In this document: positions 42,727 to 50,602 of the stretch, in pieces
How positions within the stretch are numbered: the stretch's first letter is position 1
Layout: every line of letters starts with the position of its first letter
From: Mycolicibacterium nivoides
Lineage (GTDB): Bacteria; Actinomycetota; Actinomycetes; Mycobacteriales; Mycobacteriaceae
DNA length: 64,000 bases
Direction: 5' to 3'
Assembly (NCBI RefSeq): GCF_003855255.1
Contig: NZ_CP034072.1
Location: 3,340,727-3,404,726, forward strand
Notes under the pieces: model-generated
What the model was told of the DNA's origin: nothing
The model's input: only the letters and a program-made list of their open reading frames with translations
The model's database searches: none
Program-made: the position numbers and the translations under genes

Positions 42727-43518
42727 GTGATTCTGGACAGATTCCGACTCGACGACAAGGTGGCCATCGTCACCGGAGCAGGCCGTGGACTGGGCGCGGC
42801 AATGGCGCTCGCGTTCGCCGAAGCCGGTGCGGACGTGCTCATCGCGGCACGTACCCAGGCCCAACTCGACGAGGTGGCAGACCAGATCGCCGAGACGGGG
42901 CGCAGGGCGCACGTTGTCGTCGCCGACCTCGCCCACCCCGAGGCAACCGCGGAACTCGCAGCCACCGCGGTCGAGGCGTTCGGGAAACTAGACATCGTCG
43001 TCAACAACGTCGGCGGCACCATGCCCGCGCCGCTGTTGAACACGTCCACCCAGGATCTGCGCAACGCGTTCACTTTCAACGTGTCGACCGCGCACGCGCT
43101 CACGTGTGCGGCGGTGCCGCTGATGCTCGAACACTCCGGCGGCGGCAGCATCATCAACATCACCTCCACGGTGGGACGCCTGGCCGGTCGCGGATTCGCC
43201 GCCTACGGCACCGCGAAAGCCGCCCTCGCGCACTACACCCGACTGTCCGCACTGGACTTGAGCCCCCGCATCCGCGTCAACGCCATCGCGCCCGGTTCGA
43301 TCCTCACCTCTGCCCTCGACATCGTCGCCTCCAACGACGCGCTGCGGGACCCGATGGAGAAGGCCACCCCGCTGCGCCGCCTCGGCGATCCGGCCGACAT
43401 CGCCGCCGCCGCCGTGTACCTGTCCTCCCCCGCGGGCAGCTACCTCACCGGCAAGGTGCTCGAGGTCGACGGCGGCCTGAACATGCCCAATCTCGACCTG
43501 CCCATCCCTGACCTCTGA
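42727..43518 (+). CDS. short-chain dehydrogenase/reductase (Rv0927c-like)
   Basis: 263-residue classical SDR. Cofactor motif [14 protein letters not shown] (about 14-27), NNVGG in place of NNAG, Ser in [10 protein letters not shown] and YGTAKAA for the YxxxK pair. From memory the N-terminus [20 protein letters not shown] and the C-terminus NLDLPIPDL are near identical to M. tuberculosis Rv0927c. GTG start at 42727. Eight bases before the DapB-like gene, the same pair as Rv0927c-Rv0926c. A steroid or lipid alcohol substrate is suggested by the KstR-type box, not shown. Confidence 0.92.
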   Translation: MILDRFRLDDKVAIVTGAGRGLGAAMALAFAEAGADVLIAARTQAQLDEVADQIAETGRRAHVVVADLAHPEATAELAATAVEAFGKLDIVVNNVGGTMPAPLLNTSTQDLRNAFTFNVSTAHALTCAAVPLMLEHSGGGSIINITSTVGRLAGRGFAAYGTAKAALAHYTRLSALDLSPRIRVNAIAPGSILTSALDIVASNDALRDPMEKATPLRRLGDPADIAAAAVYLSSPAGSYLTGKVLEVDGGLNMPNLDLPIPDL

Positions 43519-43526
43519 GGAGAACA

Positions 43527-44603
43527 ATGACCATTCGCGTAGCGGCGGTCGGTACTGGAAACGTCGGCAAGCATGCGCTCAAGCAGCTCGTCACCAATCC
43601 GGACTACGAACTCACCGGCGTATGGGTGTCCTCGTCGGCCAAAGCCGGCAAGGACGCCGGAGAGCTTGCCGGCCTTGATGTTTCGACGGGTGTTCTGGCC
43701 ACGGACGACCTCGACGCAATCCTGGCCGCCAAGCCGGACTGCGTGGTCTACACCGCCCTTGCCGACAACCGGCTGCCCGAGGCCCTCGAGGACTACCGGC
43801 GCATCCTGGCGGCCGGCGTCAACGTGGTGGCCAGCTCCGCGGTGTTCCTGCAGTACCCGTGGCAGGTGCTGCCGGCCGAGCTGATCGAGCCCATCGAGAC
43901 TGCGGCGCAAGAGGGATCTTCGAGCCTGTTCGTCAATGGCATCGACCCCGGTTTCGCGAATGATCTTCTGCCCCTCGCTCTTGCGGGCACCTGCCAGCAG
44001 ATCGAGCAGATCCGGTGCATGGAGATCGTCGACTATGCGACCTACGACAGCGCGGCGGTGATGTTCGACGTGATGGGCTTCGGCAAGCCGATCGACGAAA
44101 CTCCGATGCTGCTGCAACCCGGCGTACTGACTCTGGCCTGGGGTTCGGTGGTCCGTCAGCTGGCCGCCGGCCTGGGCATAGAACTCGACGAGGTCACCGA
44201 GGAGCACACCCGGGTGCCGGCGCCGGAGGACTTCGAAATCTCGGCCGGTCACATCCCCGCCGGCACCACTGCCGCATTGCGTTTCGAGGTGCGCGGCATG
44301 CGCGACGGCAAGGCCGCCGTGGTGCTGGAGCACGTGACGCGCCTGCGCGACGACCTGTGCCCCGAGTGGCCGCAGCCCGCGCAGGAGGGCGGCTCATACC
44401 GCGTCGTGGTGACCGGTGAGCCGTCCTATCACCTGGATCTGCGCCTGAGCAGCCCAAACGGCGATCACAACCACGCGGGTCTGGTCGCCACGGCAGCGCG
44501 GGTGGTGAACGCGATCCCGGCGGTGGTGGACGCCAAGCCGGGTATCCGGACCACTCTCGATCTGCCGTTGATCACCGGGCGTGGTCTGTACGCGGCCGGA
44601 TAG
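43527..44603 (+). CDS. DapB-N-terminal-like NAD(P)-binding oxidoreductase (Rv0926c-like)
   Basis: 358-residue protein. An N-terminal Rossmann fold IRVAAVGTGNVGKHALKQLV resembles dihydrodipicolinate reductase and 2,4-diaminopentanoate dehydrogenase. The block FVNGIDPGFANDLLPLALAG is the hallmark of this mycobacterial subfamily. The DapB C-terminal catalytic domain is not evident, so the reaction is unknown. RBS GAGGAG precedes the ATG at 43527; co-transcribed with the SDR. Confidence 0.87.
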   Translation: MTIRVAAVGTGNVGKHALKQLVTNPDYELTGVWVSSSAKAGKDAGELAGLDVSTGVLATDDLDAILAAKPDCVVYTALADNRLPEALEDYRRILAAGVNVVASSAVFLQYPWQVLPAELIEPIETAAQEGSSSLFVNGIDPGFANDLLPLALAGTCQQIEQIRCMEIVDYATYDSAAVMFDVMGFGKPIDETPMLLQPGVLTLAWGSVVRQLAAGLGIELDEVTEEHTRVPAPEDFEISAGHIPAGTTAALRFEVRGMRDGKAAVVLEHVTRLRDDLCPEWPQPAQEGGSYRVVVTGEPSYHLDLRLSSPNGDHNHAGLVATAARVVNAIPAVVDAKPGIRTTLDLPLITGRGLYAAG

Positions 44604-44627
44604 ACCGCCGCTGGAAGGAGCACCGCG

Positions 44628-44894
44628 ATGAGAATTCGCCTCACCACGCTTAGCGGCTGCCTGATGGTTGGCGGTGCTTCCGCGGCGATCGCCCTGGCCC
44701 CACTGGCGTCGGCCGAACCCAGTGCCCCGAGCGAGCCTCGCCTGCTGCCGCAGTGCGAGGTGACCGGCGGCAGCTCGGTCGAGGGTGGACAGACCACCGA
44801 ATGCGCAACCGAGGGCAATGCGCAGATCGACTCGACACCGCCGCAGCCGGGCTACGGGATGTTCCCCTGGGATGACGATTTTTTCGTGCTCTGA
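44628..44894 (+). CDS. small exported protein (tandem paralogue A)
   Basis: 88 residues: signal peptide (CLMVGGASAAIALAPLASA, cleaved near ASA-EP), then a short mature chain with LPQCEVTGGSS, TTECATEGNAQIDSTPP and an aromatic acidic end GYGMFPWDDDFFVL. The TT-C-T-G-QI-PP pattern recurs in the next gene. GGAAGGAG lies upstream of the ATG. Function unknown; one disulfide is possible between the two cysteines. Confidence 0.8.
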   Translation: MRIRLTTLSGCLMVGGASAAIALAPLASAEPSAPSEPRLLPQCEVTGGSSVEGGQTTECATEGNAQIDSTPPQPGYGMFPWDDDFFVL

Positions 44895-44948
44895 CCAGCG
44901 CTGACGGCGCCATTCAGACGTAGACTTGCTCCAGGATCGGAGTAGGTC

Positions 44949-45179
44949 ATGACGAACATCGTTCGGTACCTGGCTGCATTGCTGGCGGTGCCGTGTTTGG
45001 CGATTCTCACGGCCCCGGCCGGCTCGGCCGCACCGAAGTGCACCAACACCTCACCGAACACCACGCAATGCCAGACCAACGGCAGCACGCAGATCATCAC
45101 GTCACCGCCCGCCATGAGGAATTACGGCCCCTGGTACGGCCCGATGTTCGGCTTCGGAGGCATTGGCATCGGTTGGTGA
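44949..45179 (+). CDS. small exported protein (tandem paralogue B)
   Basis: 76 residues with a signal peptide (YLAALLAVPCLAILTAPAGS, cleaved near SAA-PK), then PKCTNTSPNTTQCQTNGSTQ, IITSPPA and an aromatic/glycine end (YGPWYGPMFGFGGIGIGW). It shares the TT-C-T-G-QI-PP pattern with the preceding gene, so the pair probably arose by duplication. Function unknown. Separated from mntH by 92 bases that carry a DtxR-family-like box. Confidence 0.8.
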   Translation: MTNIVRYLAALLAVPCLAILTAPAGSAAPKCTNTSPNTTQCQTNGSTQIITSPPAMRNYGPWYGPMFGFGGIGIGW

Positions 45180-45215
45180 CACCCCTTGTGACCGCCCCCG
45201 ACGTGGCTTAACCAG

Positions 45216-45234
45216 AAGGTTTCGGCTACCCTAA
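45216..45234. promoter_or_regulatory. imperfect DtxR-family (IdeR/MntR-like) box upstream of mntH
   Basis: On the minus strand TTAGGGTAGCCGAAACCTT matches the 19-bp iron-box consensus TTAGGTTAGGCTAACCTAA at 12 positions, mainly in the first half. It lies 38 bases upstream of mntH. In mycobacteria mntH is known to be controlled by the DtxR-family manganese sensor MntR, so a site here is expected, but this match is only moderate. Confidence 0.4.
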
Positions 45235-45271
45235 CTTTTCTATTCGCATACCCGGATAGAAGGTAGGGCTG

Positions 45272-46498
45272 TTGTTAGAGGACACCAAGGCGCGCACGAC
45301 GCCGAGCTGGATGCTGCTCGGGCCGGCATTCGTCGCCGCGATCGCCTACGTCGACCCCGGAAACGTCGCCGCGAATGTCAGCGCGGGAGCACAGTTCGGT
45401 TATCTGCTGGTCTGGGTGATCGTGGTGGCCAACGCCATGGCCGGGCTGGTGCAGTACCTCTCGGCCAAGCTGGGCCTGGTCACCGGCCGCTCCCTGCCCG
45501 AGGTGGTCGCCGACCACACCCGCACCCCGACCCGGATCGCCTACTGGATACAGGCCGAATTGGTCGCCGTCGCAACCGATCTCGCCGAGGTGGTGGGTGG
45601 AGCGATCGCCCTGTACCTGCTGTTCGACCTGCCGCTGCTACTCGGCGGAATCATCACTGGGGTGGTATCGCTACTGCTGCTGAGCGTGCAGAACCGCCGG
45701 GGTCAACGGGTGTTCGAGCGGGTGATCACCGGACTGCTGATGGTCATCGCCATCGGTTTTCTGACCAGTCTGTTCGTCGAGACTCCCCCGGCGGCCGACG
45801 TCGCGGCCGGGCTGATCCCCCGGTTCCAGGGCGCCGAAAGCCTGCTGCTGGCCACCGCGATGCTCGGCGCCACCGTGATGCCACACGCGGTCTACCTGCA
45901 CTCGGGCCTGGCCCGCGATCGCCACGGCCAACCCGAACCGGGCGCCCAGCGGCGACGTCTGCTGCGGGTGACGCGCTACGACGTCGGCCTCGCGATGCTG
46001 CTGGCGGGTGCGGTGAACCTGGCCATGCTGCTGGTCGCGGCTACCAACCTGCAGGGACGCGACAACACCGATTCCATCGAGGGCGCCCACGCCGCGGTCA
46101 GCGACACCCTGGGCCCGACGGTCGCGCTGCTGTTCGCCATCGGACTGCTGGCCTCCGGCCTCGCGTCGACCTCGGTCGGCGCGTATGCGGGCGCGATGAT
46201 CATGCAGGGATTGCTGCGTCGCTCCTACCCGTTGCTGCTGCGCCGGATGGTCACCCTGATCCCGGCCCTGGTCATCCTGGCCATCGGCGTCGACCCCAGC
46301 CGCGCCCTCGTGCTCTCCCAGGTCGTGCTGTCGTTCGGCATACCGCTGGCTCTGATCCCGCTGGTACGTCTGACCAGCAACACGACCCTGATGGGCGACG
46401 ATGTCAATCACCGCGTCACCACGGCACTCGGCTGGGCCGTTGCCGGATTGATCAGTGTGCTCAACGTGGTGCTGATCTATCTGACCGTGAAGGGCTGA
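45272..46498 (+). CDS. mntH: NRAMP-family divalent metal (Mn2+/Fe2+) transporter
   Basis: 408-residue proton-coupled importer with about eleven helices. Helix-1 metal site DPGNVAANVSAGAQFGY and helix-6 motif MPHAVYLHSGLARD are intact. The reading frame starts at a TTG (45272) with AGGTAGGG upstream, giving LLEDTKARTTPSWMLLGPAF. Corresponds to Rv0924c and keeps the same neighbourhood (Rv0926c/0927c pair). Likely manganese-responsive. Confidence 0.95.
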   Translation: MLEDTKARTTPSWMLLGPAFVAAIAYVDPGNVAANVSAGAQFGYLLVWVIVVANAMAGLVQYLSAKLGLVTGRSLPEVVADHTRTPTRIAYWIQAELVAVATDLAEVVGGAIALYLLFDLPLLLGGIITGVVSLLLLSVQNRRGQRVFERVITGLLMVIAIGFLTSLFVETPPAADVAAGLIPRFQGAESLLLATAMLGATVMPHAVYLHSGLARDRHGQPEPGAQRRRLLRVTRYDVGLAMLLAGAVNLAMLLVAATNLQGRDNTDSIEGAHAAVSDTLGPTVALLFAIGLLASGLASTSVGAYAGAMIMQGLLRRSYPLLLRRMVTLIPALVILAIGVDPSRALVLSQVVLSFGIPLALIPLVRLTSNTTLMGDDVNHRVTTALGWAVAGLISVLNVVLIYLTVKG

Positions 46499-46541
46499 GT
46501 GCTCCGCACGCGTGCGTCGAGTTCCTGCGGCGCTGGGCAGG

Positions 46542-47639
46542 CTAGTCGCTGACCACGGCGGCCGCCAATTCGCTTATCACATCTGCGATTTCGCCCCTAC
46601 GCCGCCAGGCCCGACGCTGACGCATAGCGCCGTTCCCCTCGGCGACGATGCGGCTGAGCTCGTCACGCACCATGTCGCAATCGCCCAACGCCACCAACGC
46701 CGGCCGCACAGTATCGACGAATCGGTCGAGCAGGTCCCGCACCGGGACCGTCGACTGATCTCCCAACAGATCGATGCCGTCGCCGTCGAGGCCATCGCGA
46801 GCGGCCTTCCAATGAGCCGCGCGGAGCTGGCAATCCGCCAGGCGCGGAGCCGGTTCGCCGTCGTCATGGGCGGTCATCGCCGTCATCACCCCGGCCCGGA
46901 TCAACGTGGCCAGCAGCACCGTCTCGGCCACCGTCGCGGGCACATCGGAAACCCGCACCTCGACCGTCGGAAAGTTCGCCGACGGCCGGACATCCCAATA
47001 GATCATGCCGTCGTCCAGCGCGGCGCCGGCCCGCTCGAGCATGGCGACGGCGGCGTCGTACTGCGCGACCGAATCGAAATACGGCGGAGGCCCTGAGCTC
47101 GGCCACCGCGACCACAGCACGCTGCGGAAGCTGGCATAGCCACTGTCGGTGTTGCGATAGATCGCCGAATTGGCGGTCAGCGCCAACAACACGTGCAGCC
47201 ACGGCCGCAGCCAGTTGCTGACGTGGATCGCGGCCTCACGGTCGGGCACCGCGACATGTACGTGACAGCCGCAGATGCCCTGTTCGTGGGCGATCATGCC
47301 GAACCGGTGGGCGATCCTGCGGTAGCGCGCGGTGGGCGTCACCGGGAATTTGTGCGGCACGGTCGGCGGCAGGCCGGCGGCCAACAGCTGCGCCCCGCTG
47401 GCGGCGGCGGCCTCGGTGGCGATCCGGCGCAACCTGGTCAGCTCGGAGCGCAACGCGCTGCTGCTGTTCATCACGGCCGTGGTGGTCTCGACCTGGCAGC
47501 TGGTCAGCTCCAGTTGCAGGTCCACCCCGTGCTCGGCGGCACTGGCGGCGACCTGCTTGTTACGGGCGACCGGTTCGCCGTGCTGTGGGTCGATGAGCAG
47601 GAACTCCTCCTCCACGCCCACCGTCGGATGACTCGTCAC
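46542..47639 (-). CDS. carboxylate-amine ligase, YbdK/GCS2 family
   Basis: 365-residue ATP-dependent ligase resembling gamma-glutamyl-cysteine ligase (GCS2 fold). VGVEEEFLLIDPQHGEPV with the metal-binding Glu cluster, CGCHVHVAVPDRE and FPTVEVRVSDVPAT are typical. YbdK-type enzymes have weak glutamate-cysteine ligase activity in vitro; physiological role unclear, as mycobacteria make mycothiol rather than glutathione. Divergent from the LLM gene. Confidence 0.88.
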   Translation of the reverse strand: MTSHPTVGVEEEFLLIDPQHGEPVARNKQVAASAAEHGVDLQLELTSCQVETTTAVMNSSSALRSELTRLRRIATEAAAASGAQLLAAGLPPTVPHKFPVTPTARYRRIAHRFGMIAHEQGICGCHVHVAVPDREAAIHVSNWLRPWLHVLLALTANSAIYRNTDSGYASFRSVLWSRWPSSGPPPYFDSVAQYDAAVAMLERAGAALDDGMIYWDVRPSANFPTVEVRVSDVPATVAETVLLATLIRAGVMTAMTAHDDGEPAPRLADCQLRAAHWKAARDGLDGDGIDLLGDQSTVPVRDLLDRFVDTVRPALVALGDCDMVRDELSRIVAEGNGAMRQRRAWRRRGEIADVISELAAAVVSD

Positions 47640-47701
47640 GGCTCAGAATTGCCCACCGCAGACGCCTCCAAACCTGCGCCGGCCGTGCCTAAGATCGGGT
47701 G

Positions 47702-48526
47702 ATGCCCAACGATTTCCGCTTTGGCGTCAGCCTGCGAACCGCCGAATCCCAGTCGCAGATTGCCGACGCCGCCCGGCGTGCCGAAGACCTCGGCTTCCAC
47801 GTGCTCAACGTGCCCGACCATCTCGGCGCGCCCGCCCCGTTCCCGACCCTGACCGCCGTCGCCGCGGCGACCAGCACGCTGCGCGTCGGGACGTTCGTGC
47901 TCAATGCCGGCTTCTACAAACCGGCGCTGTTGGCGCGCGATGCCACCGCCCTGCGGGATCTGTCCGGCGGCCGGTTCGACCTCGGGCTCGGCGCGGGCTA
48001 CGTGCGCGAAGAGTTCGACGCCGCGGAACTGCCCTTCCCCAGCGCACGCGAACGCATCGACTATCTGCGCCACACCACCGAGTACCTGCGCGAGCATGCG
48101 CCCGACATCCCGATCCTCATCGCGGGCAACGGGGACCGGCTGCTGACCCTGGCCGCCCAGACCGCCGACATCATCGGCCTCACCGGTGGTGACCGGGTCC
48201 ACGACGGCAACACTGACCCATTGGCCGACCGAATCTCGTTCCTGCGCAACGCTGCCGGTGACCGGTTCGACGAGCTGGAACTCAACATCGCCGTCACCGC
48301 GATGCCTGCGCCCGGCAGCGAGATGCCGATTCTCAACGTGCCCCGCCATTTCCTGCCGGGGCTCAGCGACGAAGAACTGCTGCGGCATCCCGGAGTGCTG
48401 TCGGGGTCGGTCAGCGCCATCGCCGACCGCATTCGCGGCCTGCGCGAGAAGTACGGGATCACCTACATCATCGTGCAGATCGCCCACGCCGAGGCATTCG
48501 GGAAGGTGATCGCCGAACTCCGGTAG
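47702..48526 (+). CDS. LLM-class F420-dependent oxidoreductase (TIGR03621-like)
   Basis: 274-residue luciferase-like TIM barrel. Blocks FRFGVSLRTAESQSQIADAA, LRVGTFVLNAGFYKPALLAR and FDLGLGAGYVREEFDAAELP are typical of actinobacterial F420-linked family members. ATG 47702 (overlapping GTG 47699). Substrate unknown. It ends 44 bases before the SigK-type operon and is a separate unit. Confidence 0.88.
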   Translation: MPNDFRFGVSLRTAESQSQIADAARRAEDLGFHVLNVPDHLGAPAPFPTLTAVAAATSTLRVGTFVLNAGFYKPALLARDATALRDLSGGRFDLGLGAGYVREEFDAAELPFPSARERIDYLRHTTEYLREHAPDIPILIAGNGDRLLTLAAQTADIIGLTGGDRVHDGNTDPLADRISFLRNAAGDRFDELELNIAVTAMPAPGSEMPILNVPRHFLPGLSDEELLRHPGVLSGSVSAIADRIRGLREKYGITYIIVQIAHAEAFGKVIAELR

Positions 48527-48535
48527 AAATTCGTC

Positions 48536-48562
48536 CCATCCAGGGCGGTGCCGGCACCGAAT
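48536..48562 (+). promoter_or_regulatory. SigK-type promoter
   Basis: CCATCC at 48536-48541 and CCGAAT at 48557-48562, separated by 15 bases, match the -35 and -10 hexamers reported for SigK (CCATCC and CCGAAT; I recall a longer spacer of about 17). The -10 element ends 7 bases before the GTG at 48570, predicting initiation at or beside the start codon and hence a leaderless mRNA. The operon it drives contains sigK and rskA, implying autoregulation. Confidence 0.75.
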
Positions 48563-48569
48563 CCCAGGT

Positions 48570-49871
48570 GTGGAGCAGATTCATCCTGGCAGACGGTCAG
48601 TCGCCGTCATCGGCAGCGGCGTCGCCGGCCTGACCGCTGCGTACGTCCTGTCGGCGCGCGACCGGGTCACTCTCCTGGAGTGCGACGACCGCTTCGGCGG
48701 ACATGCTCATACCCAGCATGTCGTCGACGACGGCCGCACCGTCGCCCTCGACACCGCCTTCCTGGTGCACAACGACCGCACCTACCCAACTCTGTGCCGA
48801 CTGTTCGATGAGCTGGGAATCCGTACGCAGAACACCGACATGTCGATGTCGGTGCGCGACGACGGCATCGGGCTGGAGTACGCCGGTGCACGCGGCCTCG
48901 GCGGCTTGTTCCCGGCCTGGTCCAACCTGACGCGGCCGCGTTACCTCCTGATGCTGGGTGAGATCACCCGATTCCACCGCCTGGCAACCCGGCTGCTGAA
49001 CCGGCCGGCCCGCGGCGACGAGGAGAGCCTGGGCGCATTCATCCGGCGCCACGGGTTCTCCCGGTACTTCATCGACCGGTTCATGAGCCCACTGGTAGCG
49101 GCGGTCTGGTCGTGCCCGCCGAGTGAGGCGCTGGACTATCCGGCCCGCTACCTGTTCACCTTCCTTCAGCACCACGGCATGCTGTCGGTCTTCGGCTCCC
49201 CGACGTGGCGCACGGTGCAGGGCGGGTCGGCCACCTACGTCGACGCAATCGTGTCCCGATTGCACGAGGCGGTCACCGGCGCACACGTGCGATCCGTGCG
49301 GCGATGCCCCGATGGTGTTTCGGTCACCGTGGACGGCCGCGAGCCCCGGCAGTTCGACGCCGTCGTCATCGCCGCACACCCCGGCGAGGCGCTGTTGATG
49401 CTGGCCGAACCCACCGTTGCCGAACGATCCATCCTCGGAGCCATCCCCTACCACCTCAACCAGGCGCAACTGCACACCGACGAGTCCCTGCTGCCACGCC
49501 TACCGCGGGCGCGCGCATCCTGGAACTACCTGATCGACCCCTTCAATCGCGCAGTCACCGTCACCTACGACATCACCCGGTTGATGCGGTTGGGCGGCCC
49601 CCGCCGTTACCTGGTCACACTCGGCGGGGCCGATCGGGTCGACCCCTCGGCCGTGCTGTCCGAGATGCTCTACAGCCATCCGGCCTACACAGCTGAATCT
49701 GTTGCCGCTCAACAACTCCTACCTTCCCTCAACGATGACCGGGTGGTGTTCGCCGGCGCCTATCACGGCTGGGGATTTCACGAGGACGGCGCCTTGTCAG
49801 GTTGGCGGGCCGCCCAGCGACTGGGAGCCCGATGGGCCGGTCTCTCGGCACCGGAGCCGCTGACATGCTGA
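48570..49871 (+). CDS. FAD-dependent amine-oxidase-like protein (Rv0449c-like)
   Basis: 433-residue flavoprotein with an N-terminal GxGxxG motif VAVIGSGVAGLTAAYVLS and a following ECDDRFGGHAHT block. The C-terminus FAGAYHGWGFHEDGALSGWR is characteristic of the group found beside DUF1365 and cyclopropane-synthase-like genes, where it is thought to desaturate or oxidise fatty-acyl chains. GTG start with no ribosome-binding site, consistent with a leaderless transcript from the SigK-type promoter. First gene of the operon; its end overlaps the DUF1365 gene. Confidence 0.9.
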   Translation: MEQIHPGRRSVAVIGSGVAGLTAAYVLSARDRVTLLECDDRFGGHAHTQHVVDDGRTVALDTAFLVHNDRTYPTLCRLFDELGIRTQNTDMSMSVRDDGIGLEYAGARGLGGLFPAWSNLTRPRYLLMLGEITRFHRLATRLLNRPARGDEESLGAFIRRHGFSRYFIDRFMSPLVAAVWSCPPSEALDYPARYLFTFLQHHGMLSVFGSPTWRTVQGGSATYVDAIVSRLHEAVTGAHVRSVRRCPDGVSVTVDGREPRQFDAVVIAAHPGEALLMLAEPTVAERSILGAIPYHLNQAQLHTDESLLPRLPRARASWNYLIDPFNRAVTVTYDITRLMRLGGPRRYLVTLGGADRVDPSAVLSEMLYSHPAYTAESVAAQQLLPSLNDDRVVFAGAYHGWGFHEDGALSGWRAAQRLGARWAGLSAPEPLTC

Positions 49872-50602
49872 CTCCCGCTATCTACCGGACCCGGATAACC
49901 CATGTCCGCCAGGCCCCGGTGCGTCATCGTTTCACCTACCGCGGGTACAGCTGGTACGTCGATCTGGACCGGATGCCGCGCCTACCCCGCTGGCTGGGTC
50001 CGTTCGCCCGGTTCGAGGTCGGCGACCACTTCGCCGGAACACCGAAAGACTCACTGCGTCAACGCGTTGATGCGTTTCTGCGGTCGCACGATGTGGACCT
50101 CGAGGGCGGCAGCGTGACCGCACTCCTGCAGGCGAGGGTGCTGGGATATGTGTTCAACCCGCTGAGCCTGTACTGGTGCCACGATGCCGGCGGCACGTTG
50201 CGCTTCGTGGTGGCCGAGGTGCACAACACCTACGGCCAGCGTCACGCCTATCTACTGCCCGCCCACGGGCGCGCCCACGTGGCGAAGCGCATGTACGTCT
50301 CACCGTTCAATGCCGTCGACGGGCACTACCGAGTCCTGGCTCCCGAACCCGCCGAGCACGTGGACGTGACGATTTCCCTTCACCGTCAAGGCCATCCGGC
50401 CTTTGTCGCCACGCTACGGGGTGACCGCAGGGTGGCGAGCACAGCGGAGATCATGCGCCTTCAACTGGCCGCGCCGCTGGCCCCGCTGGCAGGGGCCCTC
50501 GCCATCCGCATCGAGGGGATCAAGTTGTGGCTGCGCCGGGTTCCCGTGATACCCCGGCCCGCCGGCGAATCCACCACCACCGACCGAGGAAGGACCCTGT
50601 GA
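49865..50602 (+). CDS. DUF1365 protein (Rv0448c-like)
   Basis: 245-residue protein with the DUF1365 hallmarks VRHRFTYRGYSWYVDLD, LGYVFNPLSLYWCHDAGG, VVAEVHNTYGQRHAYLL and YVSPFNAVDGHYRV. Biochemical role unknown; it is always seen with the flavoprotein and methyltransferase genes flanking it, suggesting a step in acyl-chain modification. The ATG at 49865 overlaps the previous stop (ATGCTGA), and its own stop overlaps the next GTG, so translation is coupled on both sides. Confidence 0.9.
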   Translation: MLTPAIYRTRITHVRQAPVRHRFTYRGYSWYVDLDRMPRLPRWLGPFARFEVGDHFAGTPKDSLRQRVDAFLRSHDVDLEGGSVTALLQARVLGYVFNPLSLYWCHDAGGTLRFVVAEVHNTYGQRHAYLLPAHGRAHVAKRMYVSPFNAVDGHYRVLAPEPAEHVDVTISLHRQGHPAFVATLRGDRRVASTAEIMRLQLAAPLAPLAGALAIRIEGIKLWLRRVPVIPRPAGESTTTDRGRTL

